Shown piece after piece: positions 40,289 to 51,681 of a stretch of DNA of 64,000 bases. Numbering within the stretch: the first letter of the stretch is position 1; each line of letters begins with the position of its first letter. This DNA is from Promerops cafer (taxonomy: Eukaryota > Chordata > Aves > Passeriformes > Nectariniidae). The stretch lies in contig VZSE01008349.1 of NCBI GenBank assembly GCA_013398275.1, forward strand, positions 649,857 to 713,856. Reading direction: 5' to 3'. The position numbers and the translations under genes were made by a program. Below the pieces are notes generated by a model that did no database searches, was not told the DNA's origin, and saw only the letters and a program-made list of their open reading frames with translations.

Positions 40289-40353
40289 GAATGGCAAAAT
40301 TCTATTCAGAAGAATGCAGGACTTGCATTTATTGAGCTCATCAATGAAGGAAG
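40289..40353 (+). CDS. NBEA: NBEA internal coding exon 5 of 7 (short helical exon)
   Basis: This 65 bp exon lies between the acceptor TTATCTTCTCAG and the donor GTAATG. It begins in phase 0 with EWQNSIQKNAGLAFIEL, then INEG, and ends with two bases of an arginine codon completed by the next exon. The peptide continues directly from LLCSQ of exon 4, confirming that no exon is missing between them. A G-rich tract that fits the G-quadruplex rule lies about 110 nt upstream on the same strand. The residues fit an amphipathic helix in the alpha-solenoid-like region that precedes PH-BEACH. Confidence 0.96.
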
Positions 40354-41279
40354 GTAATGAATTTTAAAGCTTTTGAACAAGTAGTCATTTTGCATTTATT
40401 CCATTGGGTGATAATACTTCCTCACCATCTGTTCCAAAAAGATTGTGAAAAGGCAATTTTAATGAAGAGATTTATTGTATAGATACTTTATATAGTAAAT
40501 ATTTAATTTGTAAGTGTGTAAATTTTGAAAATTTTGTTTATTGACAGAAGGAAATAGAATTCCCTTGAACCATATATAAGTTTAGGGTTATTTGAGAATT
40601 GAACCACCATTCTCAAGAGCAGCAAGGTTGTTTTACTCAGACAGTCCAGGGAGCCCAATCTGTAAAACCATCTGCTGCTCCATCTGTTTTAGGAGCACAG
40701 CATTCATTTTACAGACATACTTCTCTATACTATAATTTCATTATTATTTTATCTAGAATTTCCAGACCAATTTGAGTCCTGTAAACCACACATGACATTA
40801 TGTTTATATGAGCTTCCTTGATTTTGAAATTTTTTATTAATTTTTTTTTATAAATCCTCAAGTAATTCAATTCTATGTCTTCGACTCTGTGCATTATTTC
40901 TCAGTACTTCCAGCCAGCAGGCTGGGAAGCAAAGGGAGACTCTTTGGCCCTTCTGGTAGGAGAGTACCCAAGACAAACAAAACCACTTATGCAAGGTGTC
41001 TGATTTGTATTGGCCAATACATTAAATCCATTTGAATCTACACATTTCATTATGTGCAGCGAAAAAAAAAATAGCAATATACCTGTTGAAGAGATGTTGT
41101 CATTTTAAGTGTGATTTCTTTCTTTTCACCAGTGATATCTCATTACCAAAGTGAAGTATCAAGTCTTCTCTTTATTGTAGGATATTTCTTGTCTGTCCTA
41201 TTTCGGTGGTTAAATCATGCATATATTTGAAATGAAATTTCGAAAATATCAGAGTATAGAAATATAGGCATATGAGTAT

Positions 41280-41298
41280 AAAAAAAAAAAAAAAAAAA
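41280..41298. repeat. A19 homopolymer
   Basis: This is an uninterrupted run of 19 A. No processed pseudogene or retroelement is recognisable on its left. Confidence 0.9.
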
Positions 41299-43019
41299 GA
41301 GTGTGTTATTACCCAGTATTTGGATGGTGTAAATTCTCCTGGATTCCCTGGGCACACTGAAGGTATAGTGCTATATAGCAGTAGGAAATGTAAGTCCCTC
41401 CATTGGAAATTCTTCTTGCTATGAAGTGCAAATATGAGTTTTTACACCATAATAGGCCTCACCTGAGTGGGTCATGTACTGTGCATTGTACAAGAAATAT
41501 TACCTGGCAACAGACTAAATAATTACAGGAAGCTTATGCTCTTCGATAGTCATATGCAATGCCATTTGGACCTTTTTTTTATTTTCTCAGCCAGGATATT
41601 GATGTCAGATACTATTGCATGCTCACTATTGATAAAATGACCGTTGTGAACAAATCCTATATCTGCATATTTTTAGCAGTCAGGTTTTAAGATACCAGTG
41701 GACCTGCTAATCGACTCTAACAATGACTTTTCTAAAATAAGTAGCATTTAAGAACCACTCCTTAAATCCAGTCATAGGAGTGTCTAATATAACTGCCCTT
41801 GGACACATGTTCCTCCCTATACTTTTCTCAGAAAGGTGTTTTAGAATAAGTGTGTGTGTGTTACTGGAATGCTCTTCTTTGCAATCAGCCCATTTGTTGT
41901 TAATTTACCCTTTTGGGGACAAAGATAACAATTCTTTAACTGAAAATTGTTATAAATATTTATTCTGCTTAATAGCTAAACTTGTGAATGCAATTCATCA
42001 ATCATAGCTAGAGAATGCAATTGTGCAGTTGTCAACAATTAACAGGACATAAACAGTTGATGAATGTGCAGCTGAATTAAAGTGCTCCCTAGGATAACCT
42101 GAAATTATAAACTGGATCATTTAAAGGAATCTAACAAAGGATCTTTATAATTAAAACAAAGCAGGGTTAATGGGATGTAAAATTGCATATAATCGCTATG
42201 CAGTAATGATTGAATTTTAAATTATTAAAAACAAAATGAAGACTAAGAATATTTTGAAGGACTTTCTGGGTAAGATTTTGAGGGACCTGGAAAATAAATC
42301 AAAAGTTTTGAGAAAGATTTTTGTTTTGAATGTGGATGAAAATATTTTGATGTAATGCGGAAGTCCACAGTTTTAATATCTTCAGTTAGACCTCTTTATT
42401 CAAATATATGGATGCTATAAGGTGATTTTCTGAGTACCTAACTCTTGTTATTTCTTCTTGAAATAATTTAAGTGCCTTTCGGATCTTTGAATGTATTAGA
42501 AATGTTCTTAAACAAAATAAATCAGTATAGGTGTAATTTAAACAATTATATCTATATTCCTGTTACTTTAACAAACTGCATTTTCATTTTAAATTGGTTG
42601 ATTTACTGTGTTTCTTGGGTTTTTCAGTATAGATAATGTTTTTTTAGGAAGATCTGAATAACACCTATTTTTGTAATTCAATACAGAAAGACTGATACAG
42701 CTTTCTAAAAATAGGACGGTTGTAACAGCTTTTAGTGTAACAAGAGATCTGACTACAGATTTAAATTAATTCTTTCAAGGTATGTAATACACCTGAAAGA
42801 TTTAGTGACATCCTGGTTATGATCTTGAACTTTATGCTTCTATTTAATCAGTCTCCTGCTATGAAAGTGTGATGTTGAGGGTATCACACATGTCAAGAGC
42901 TTCACTGACAGCAGCTTAATTAGGATTTCAGATTTACATTGGGGTGTACACATAAGCAGGATTCATAATTTTAAAGCTGGATGCATCTGCAATGTTGGCT
43001 GTGAAAGGAGACCTGAAAA

Positions 43020-44895
43020 GACTTCTTTAGGAATGATATGGGAGGGAGACTACAGCCCAGTGGAGTAGTGATGGATGAGGTCAAAAGAAAATGGCTGCTC
43101 GCTGACAAAAACAAAGCATAAGAGCACCCACCTCAAGTAAATATGTTTACAAATGCATACATCTTGGGCAACTAGGAGTAGAAATTACTCCACATGCAAT
43201 CACAAAACTATGACATCATTGGAAGGAATAAATACAATTTGGTGAGACAGCCTGCATTGCATTACAGAATTTTCCTTGGAAATAGGTAGCCAGAGGAAGC
43301 AAGGAGGCAGTTTTGCCTTCTCTGTGAAGCAGCAGTTCAGATTTTTGAAGTTCTTCAGTGGGGTGGAAGATAGTCTGGTTGATAGCGTGCAGGACAGGAT
43401 GAGACAACAGTCCAGAGCAGAGTCATGGTGGTGTTACAGAACACTCATTCAGAGTGAGGGAAAGGAAGAAGTATTCTCTAAACACCTTGAAGTATCTGGA
43501 TCACAAATCCTAGCTCTCCATGAGGGTCTTTATCCTTCCTGACAACCTCTGGAAGTGCAACAAGGTGGGATGCATGTAGAGAAGACAATTACTGAAGAGT
43601 GCTGGGGATGACTTCTTGATACAGGATAAGACAGCTAAGAGTGACACACAGCAGGATCTGTTATTTACCAGTAAGCAAGAATTATTTTTGAATGTGATTG
43701 ATTAATGGCACTTTTGGCTGTACTTGCCATGAAACAGTGGTGTTCAAGGCCCTGAGGGAAGTGAGGACTGAGAGTAGCAGAATGAGTGCAAATTTTAGCC
43801 TATTCAGGAAACTGGTCAGTAGGATCCCATGGGAGGCAAGTGTTCCTTCAAAGTAGTTCTAAAAGGTGTCAGGCTTTTAAGTACAGGATTGTCCAAGTGC
43901 AGGAAGAGGAAAAAATGTATATGTAGCAAGAGAGTGGTTCAGCCAGCAAAAGAAATTATCATAGAGCTCTGATGCAGAAAGAGAGGAGGTGGAACTAGAA
44001 GCTGGCTAGAAAGAAGGAATTTAGAAAGTATGAATACATAAGAAATATTGTCAGGAAGGCCAGCAGTCAGCTGGAAATGAAACTTGGAAGAGATATCAAG
44101 GACAACAAGAGCTTCATTAGTAGGCTGACCAAGGGAAATGTCTTGCTGTTGAATGGGGTGGATGATTTAGTCACAGATATGACTGAGATGCTCAATGCCT
44201 TATTTGCCTCAGTCTTCATTGCATTTTATCAAGGCTTTCTTTAGTGAAAGGGTTCAAGAAGGACATCTACCAACAGTGGATAAGGTTTGAGTCAAGAATT
44301 CCTTGAGACAACTTGTCCCATACAAACCCATAATACCTGATGGGGTACATCTGATGGTTGTGAAAGTCTTTGCGAGCCTGATCACCAATCCAAGAAGTCA
44401 AGGAAATTGGGGCAGGTTACAGGTGCCTGGAGAAAGTCATATGTTACAACCATACTTAAAACAGTCCTCAAAATCCAGGGAAAAGCTTGTAATTTTTTCT
44501 TCTGGCCCTTTGAAGACCATGTAGCAAGTCTCTTTGAAACACATTCTAGCTGCTTGAAAGAGAGGTAACTGAGAACTATCAACATGGATTTACAAAAGCT
44601 AAACCATCCATGGCCAATGTGTTTGCTTTCTATGATAAAAAAGATAAAACAATCAGATTTGTGGTCACAGGAGTAGCCGTGAACATCATTTATCTTGACA
44701 CTGTAAAGGTCCCACAATACTCATGCATCAGTTAGAACTCTACACTCTGAAGTGATGGACAGCTAAATAGATAAAAGAGGGGTAGATAAAATAGATTAAA
44801 CAGGGTCCAAGGTTTGTGGTTAATTGGTTGTACCTTAGGTTGATGTTTTTGACAAGCAGAGTATCTCAGGGATCTATCTTGCCTAAGAGGTGGAT
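43020..44895 (+). mobile_element. CR1 LINE, degenerate, endonuclease and early reverse transcriptase region
   Basis: Translation in shifting + frames resembles CR1 ORF2. Near 43300 the piece GGSFAFSVKQQF resembles the CR1 endonuclease segment of the type GGGVALYVREQ. Near 44150-44220, LLNGVDDLVTDMTEMLNALF and a following FASVF resemble the pre-RT region. PDGVHLMVVKVFASLI (about 44340) and a QHGFTKAK-like piece (about 44585) follow in the correct order. Similarity ends near 44895, around the SGVPQGS-type region, so the rest of the RT, the C-terminus and the 3' UTR are missing. Stops and frameshifts show that it is dead. The orientation is the same as NBEA. Boundaries are estimated by eye. Confidence 0.85.
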
Positions 44896-46962
44896 TTTAT
44901 GGTCATGATCTGTTCATCTTTCAGAGCTGAATTACTATTCTCATCATCCATTTCCTTCTCCCATTATGCTTTCACAACACTCACCTCTTTAAAGAGATGA
45001 TCTTGTTCCTTTCATTTAAATATTTTCCTTTACTTTTTACATTTTTTTTTTCATTTTAAACAGAAGTAGTCTAATTCTGATATAAATTTAAGGCAACCTG
45101 AGCCTATATTTAATCTCAGATTTAAAACTGTAAACTTTGCTTCTGTAATTCCATCTCTGTACCTAAGTGTGTGTTCTGCCTTTAGCCATAAAAATACATA
45201 TTTTAGCATATGCACGTAGCTGGACCTCTGAGCATACTTAAAATTCACAAGAGGCCATTTTCTTTTAAACTTGTTTTGTTGAAATACTTTGAAAAAAATA
45301 ACAAAATGTTTAAACATTTCCAGAATGTTCTGGAAATCAGTGTTTCTTTAACTTTTGTTTAATTGCTGATTCAGTCCTGGAAGGAGGCTCATAAAGACTT
45401 ATATTCTTTCCTTTTTACTTCAACTGGGATTGTGGGGTAACAGCATCAAATTTTCTTTTGGACATCCTCTGTTGCCATTTGGTAGTTCTGATATGTTTGG
45501 TTTGTGGTAAATTAGTTCACAGCCATTATTCATTTTCTGCAATACTTAAATGTTCAGGCATGTGTTGAAAGGTATATCTATAGTGCCACTTGCCATATTT
45601 GATTTATGATGTACATCTGCAGCTGAGTCTCTTAATAGCTCTCAAATAACTGATTTAGTAGTATGGTCCAAAATGGTTGCTGTTCCTTGTTTCTATTTTC
45701 ATAATGATCTTGATTACAGGACAGAATGGGGACTTGACCTGAATCATCCAAGAAGGCAAGATATTGGGTCATCAGACCATATGGAGCTCAGGACTACCAC
45801 TTGCAAAGGATTCTGGTCTGACGTGCAAAATGCAATATATGCAAATACAGTCAGAAATTAACACTGGGGAAGCAATAGCTTAGAAACCATAAACAAGATA
45901 ACTTAGGAACTTAGAAACCATAAATCAGAGCAAAGGTGTTTGATTATTCTGTCTTTGACAGATATATCCAAACTCTGCTGCTTTATTGTCATCCTCACCA
46001 AGTGTAACTTTTGATTGGAGGAATCCTTTATTAACTGTGTGTGGCCATTTTATAGAAATTTATCCTAGAAGTCATCTTCCTTTAGTAGAGCATCCCTGTC
46101 ATAGATACTTCTGTGCAAGTGGACACTAAATGTCTGTATTTCTACTCCAGCTAAAGTTTGAGCTTGTGTCCCTTGTTTACACGTGCTTCTTCAAAATCTC
46201 GTATTCCTTATTATAGCTGTCCTTGTCCTACCTCCAGACAAGTAGTTTGTGTCAGACAAAGTGAACATTGTTATGGTAACCATCTGTGTACTTGTGGGGT
46301 CAGTGCACCTACAGTTCTTAGACCTGTTAGAGGTTTTGAGGTATCCTTTCACCTGCTAGCATTGCCTGATCAGGTCATATCTCAAAGTGGAGGCTGATCC
46401 TGAGATAAAGGCCATCTCAGATGTAACTGCTGGTCATGGATGTTTACTGGGTAGTCCCTACTGCAAAGAGATAGATTCCTCTTGATTTAGAAAATTGTTC
46501 TGCAAAATAGCAAGTCTTTATGGGGAGTGGAACAGATTCTTTGTAGTCATCTCTGAGTTTCATTGAATCTTTTACAGCTTCTGAGACATTTCTGAAACAA
46601 TGATAGCTACCCTCCATGACATTTGTCTTGTCAGTGTGCTTATGTTGTAGTTGAATAGCCAGTGTTTGCATATTATAATTTCAAACTTTTCTCTAGGGAA
46701 TTCTTCATCCTTGCTGTCTTGCAAGAAATGAGACCTCTGTGTTAGACATTATTTTGCAAAGTTTATAGGAATTTACTTTCAAATTATTCATAGAAGTACT
46801 GCATCTTGTGGAACTTCAAATTCTTCAAGTTAGACTAGTTAATGAACTATCCTATTGCAGATACTAAGTGCAATGACAGGTTTCATTTCTTATGAATGCC
46901 ATTAATAGTAATAATTGCTAAAACAACTGTTTGATGAAAACATGGCACATTTCCAGGCTGGG

Positions 46963-47030
46963 CTTTTTGTTGGTTGTTTTTTGTTGTGTTTGTTTTTTTG
47001 TTTTTTGATTTTTGTTTTTTGTTTTTTTTT
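46963..47030. repeat. T/G-rich low-complexity tract
   Basis: Blocks of 3 to 9 T separated by single G (or GA) fill almost 70 bp. The open frames through it on both strands are compositional artefacts. Confidence 0.85.
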
Positions 47031-48498
47031 AATAAAGCTGTGGGCATATGATGAAAGTAAGTCAGGGAAACATCTGTTTCCCTGGACATGTGAGTTGGCA
47101 GAACTTCAGGAATGAGTAGAGGAAGCAAGACCTTAGCTAAATTATAACAAATGTTCATTTGGTAATCTTTTTTGAAAATTGCTGTTTGGGAATGATCTGG
47201 GTTTTTTAGTTTGTTTCAAATAAAGGAAAGACTGGGTAATGTAAGCTCAATCCTTTTGTCTAGCAGCTTAAAAGCTATGAGCGCTTTCTCTCTGTGTGAC
47301 ATTATTACTCGGAACAAATGACTGCAGGATAGCAAAGCCAGGTTAGGATAGTTAGTAATATAAGAATTTTCATCCTTCAGTTGTAATAGGTGTGCAAATA
47401 GCCCCCCCAATCCACATTTAGATGTGTTGCAAGCATTTTAGGTTTTTTTTACAGGTTTCTAATATAGTTTGTGTATAGTCTTATCACCATTTCTATTCCC
47501 AAAACTCTAAAAAAGTTCTCCCAGGCACTGGCTATTTATCCGAATGACTTCATGGAATGTGGTACTCCACAATCTAGCATTTTTAAAGTCCATTATCTGT
47601 AAAACAGGGGCTTCTGATTGGTTACACATACTTTTTCACAACTTGCTTTAACCTGTAAGCACTCTGGAATCCTAAAATAACTTTGCTGAGGACAGAATTG
47701 TGGAAAGCTAGACACCTGGATTTAAAATAACTTCTTCCCTACTCCCAAACAGTATTTACAAATAACTCATATTTATGAATAGTCATGCCCTGAAACTTGA
47801 TCTCAGTCTAGTCTTGCTCATAAGTCTGAGATTCTTCCATTTTTAGGTTAAGGAGACCCCACCATTTATTCCTACAGATACTTCAGCCTTGTATGCATGC
47901 ATTCTTATGCCTCAAGGTCCTTCTCAATGGGATTGGTCACTCCAGTACAGGATGATGGTTAGGGAGAGACAGAGAGAGAGAATGCTCTGTAAAAAACTGT
48001 GGATGGGAAACCTAGCCAGGCAGATGACAGAAATATCAATCAGGCTGGGTTTCAACCTGCATTAATATAAATGTTATATTGTGTTTAATATACTATATAA
48101 ATATTTTATAATGTAACAGTACATGGTGTTCATATTCTTGAAAGTATGTGCTAGAAAATGCATGCATCTTTTGGAAATATCTGGGGAGGTAAAAGATCAA
48201 TCTATCACTGAAATTTTCTTGCACAAAATCACAGAGTATAGGGCTAAGAAAAAGGGAAAAACAATTCTAGAATTGCATCAGAAAGGGCATTTCCATTGAA
48301 ATAAGGCAGTATTAATGTTACTATGTAAATAGTGACTGGAATTTGTCTAGAATACTGCTGAAAGTTTTGGATATACACTTTCAGAAAAGCTAAAATCAAA
48401 TTATGATATTAGTAAAACTCCTCTTACCTACTGTTTTGCCATACAAGAAAAATCAGAGATCTGGTTTATTCAGCATAATAACTAGGAATACATAGAAT

Positions 48499-48525
48499 AT
48501 CAGAAGGTATCAGAAGGTATCAGAA
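48499..48525. repeat. 10-bp tandem repeat, about 2.7 copies
   Basis: The unit ATCAGAAGGT occurs twice in full and once in part. It is a candidate for length polymorphism. Confidence 0.8.
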
Positions 48526-49889
48526 TGAAGACTTGTGCAAACCTAAGAGCAAGGTTTGTGTAAAAGGGACAGCAAAGGCTGCTGAAGAACACATTTGGAT
48601 TGGAGAGGAAAAGGTTTTAAACTTCAGAGAACCTTCCAAAGCTGTGTGGGAGGCAAGTAACTCAGTCACATTTTCTCATAATGAAAACACATTTCATGAA
48701 GTAGATTTAATGAAAATGCCTTTCATAAGCTAAAGGCAGTTTATGAATGATTTTAAATGATGTAGTTGCCTGTTGCAATGAAAGAATTAATTTTCTGACC
48801 TAGAGATCCTTGTTCTTTTCTCTTACTTGTAGCGTGTGAAGGGAGATTTTTAATTTTTTTTTAATGTGCTGGAAGCCTTTGATACTAGTAAGGGTAAGAT
48901 TTCTACTGATTTGGGATTCTTTCTCAATAATTTCTTTTTTATTTCCTTTGAGAATCCAAAAGAAGTTGTAGGCACTTTTTCTCAAGCCAAAAATTTGGAG
49001 GTTTCTTTTTTTTAGTAATCTTATGCCATGCATGTGATTGAATTATATGGGATATAGATAAATTGGATAGTATTCAAAGAATGACAACATTATCATGCTT
49101 GTTCATCAGGTATAAACCAGTTAAGACAGTACACTGAGTAGTGCTGTGTCTGTATGGATCTGAGATTCAATCAGAGTTAGCTGGCTCTCATTTAATCCAA
49201 TAAACAGTTTTGCCATCTTTTACTTAGTAGGAATGTATTTTGAGAATACACAGTAGCTTTCAGTGAAAACTAAAAACCAATACCAAAAATTATTTTTTAA
49301 TAGAGCTTTTAAAGTTCAAAAAGTAAGTTTCCTTTAACAGGAAGCATGTACCTTTGCAAAAACCTTTGTAAAACATTGCTTCTGCAACCTTGTAATTGCT
49401 GCCTCTCAGTCATGACACATTTAACTGCTTTAATTTATTATGCTTCTGTTCTGAGCCCTGCATTCTTGCACTTGCAAATCAGAACATCCAGGTCAAGGCT
49501 TCTTTTGTAGCCACACAAGATTTTTAAATGATGGCCTGGATCTTCAGCCTTCCTTTCTTCAGCCTGTCTTTCTGTCAAGTGATTTTAGGACTAGCATGAT
49601 TATTAATGGTCTTCTAGATGGAAAAACAGAGTTTACCTAGTCTTTGAAGTTCTACCTTATGTGCATACAAGTACCGAAGGTAGGTGAATCACAGTATGTC
49701 CCTTATTACCACACATTGATACCATATTATTTAATTGATGATACACTTCTAAGAGGCTGTGTCATCACTTTTGAGATAATCCTAATTTGTTAATGATCAT
49801 ACAAGCAGTTTTTCATCTTTTTCTTGAAGAAGTCACAATCAGTGATGGATATGTGAGAGTGCATGAAGCGACTGGCAAGACACAGTTGA

Positions 49890-50130
49890 AATAATACTGA
49901 GATATCCCAGGTTGCACAGGACTGTGTCCAGATGGCTTTTGAACTTCTCCAGGACAGGAGACTTCACAACCTCTCTGGGCACCCTGTTGCAGTGCTCTGT
50001 CACCCACAAAGGACACATTTTTCCACATATTCAGCTGGAGCTTCTTGTGATCCACTTTGTGCCCACTGCCCCTTGTCTTGTTGCTGGGCACCATGGAAGG
50101 ATCTGTCCCCATCCTCTTGACATCCACTAA
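49890..50130 (-). mobile_element. CR1 LINE 3' fragment
   Basis: Read on the minus strand, the peptide has SNKTRGSGHKVDHKK followed by LQLNMWKNV. This corresponds to the C-terminal part of CR1 ORF2 (pattern DRTRGNGHKL). Nucleotide blocks on the + strand such as ACCTCTCTGGGCACCCTGTT are typical of avian CR1 in reverse. An open frame remains across most of the fragment (50127 down to 49813), but it is a truncated piece with no RT core. The usual short terminal CR1 repeats are not evident at the low-coordinate end. It is antisense to NBEA. Confidence 0.85.
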
Positions 50131-51572
50131 TGTTCATTCCTAATCCTCATCTGAGGACAGTCCTACACTTACATCTTAACAATAAAAATCTGAACACTTA
50201 ACAGTAATAAAATACTGAAACATATCTTCCAGCAGGGTAGATGAAAAAATAAGGCTAAATTTTGAAGACTGCAGTGTAGGCAACTTTAGTCTTTCAGCTT
50301 ATAATTGGCAAAAAACTTCTTACTTTAATAGCAAAGGGTTACATATAATAAAAAGAGTTATTAAAATCATGAATATCCACTGCGAAACTTTGATCCAAGT
50401 TTTTTTGTCTTCATCTCTGAAACAGAGGCCCCAACATTTATGGTTTCCCTTGCCATGCTCACATATTAAATATTAGTTCAGGGTTAGTGATTTCCTTCCT
50501 TCACAGACATTAGAATGAAGGAGGCAAGAATAGATCTTTCCATCCTACAGGTGCAAGGTCTAGTAGTCATGACTTTCATTTCTAACAATAATGAATGTTA
50601 CTTGTGGTGCTTCTAACACTGAACACCAGCTTGGGGTTGAATTTGCTAGAAATTTCACAGCTTTAATATAAGAAACTCTGAAATTCTTTCCCCAATGCTG
50701 CAAGCAGGAAAATCCCAGAACATGTTCCACTTTCACAGAAAAATAAACGGTTCTTCCTGATCCTAAACAGACCTGTCAGATCATTGCATCCTGAAAGAGA
50801 TTTCCTCCCTGCTGATAAGAGCAGAGTAATTTTTCATGTAATGGCCAACCCTAGATATGGACTATAGGGACAAGCAAGCAGTTGGTTCCATACTTACTGC
50901 CCAAAAACACGTGAGCACTTGTAACAACACAGTGTTGTTTATGCTGCAATTTTGTAATGCACCTCATGGTATTTTGTGGTCCTTACAAAAGTCTTAATTT
51001 AATGTGGCTGCCTGACAGCCTCAGACTCAATCCACTCTTAATCTGTTATTTCCTCCTTTTTGAGTAAGATTTGCTATTTCTGATACCTTGAAAACATGGA
51101 GAAGTATGCACTTTTCATGCTACTGTTTGAAGAAATGCGTGAGAGATATTGATATTATTTTGCAATTTTAATAGAATTTTAAATCTTCAGTAATGGCTTT
51201 TTAAGACTGAAATTAGAATACCTCTATTTAATGTTTTTAATGGTACAAATAAGAGTTTAAGAAATTGTCTACATTTTTTTTAAATGACATTGCAGTATTC
51301 ATATTGAGACTGCTGTTAAAAACATACTCAAAATATATTCTTCCATATACAACTTTTGCCTTCAATAATAAATGGAAAACTTTTTTTCCATTTAATGTGA
51401 TTTCTTTGTGCTTTCAGAATGCAGAAACATTTGGATAAAATTATTTATTTCAACTAATTTGAAAATTTAATTACAGAAGTCTCATTGATTTTCCATTGTA
51501 AGTAAATCTGCTGAAATAGTTTATTTGAAGTACATCAAATAAAAAGGCTGATTCTGATTTTTCCTTTTTTAG

Positions 51573-51681
51573 ATTATTGTGCCATGCAATGAAAGACCAC
51601 ATAGTGCGTGTTGCAAATGAAGCAGAATTTATTTTAAATCGACAAAGAGCTGAAGATGTCCACAAGCATGCTGAGTTTGAG
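51573..51681 (+). CDS. NBEA: NBEA internal coding exon 6 of 7
   Basis: This 109 bp exon follows the pyrimidine-rich acceptor TTCCTTTTTTAG and ends at the strong donor GTAAGC. A completes arginine, then 36 residues follow: LLCHAMKDHIVRVANEAEF, then ILNRQRAEDVHKHAEFE. It leaves in phase 0. Its hydrophobic/charged pattern and the RQRAEDVHKHAEF stretch suggest a long helix that probably continues into exon 7. The frame is intact with no stops. Its flanking introns are 11.2 and 4.1 kb and contain degraded repeats but no competing exon that I can recognise. Confidence 0.97.

Larger units (their letters stand above)
40354..51572 (+). other. NBEA intron between exons 5 and 6 (11.2 kb)
   Basis: This intron has the heaviest repeat load. 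It holds a 19-base A run (41280-41298), a degenerate CR1 copy (about 43020-44895), a T/G-rich low-complexity tract (46963-47030), a 10-bp tandem repeat (48499-48525) and an antisense CR1 3' fragment (about 49890-50130). The stretch 41985-42240 looks non-repetitive with clustered homeodomain- and E-box-like motifs. No host exon is visible. Confidence 0.85.

Noticed and set aside
46250..46290. GTTATGGTAACC, considered as a second RFX site.
   Set aside because: The half-sites deviate too much from the X-box pattern and are better explained as a short chance palindrome.
48226..48290. AATCACAGAG-type string resembling a reversed CR1 tail.
   Set aside because: Only about ten bases fit and the following sequence does not continue as CR1.
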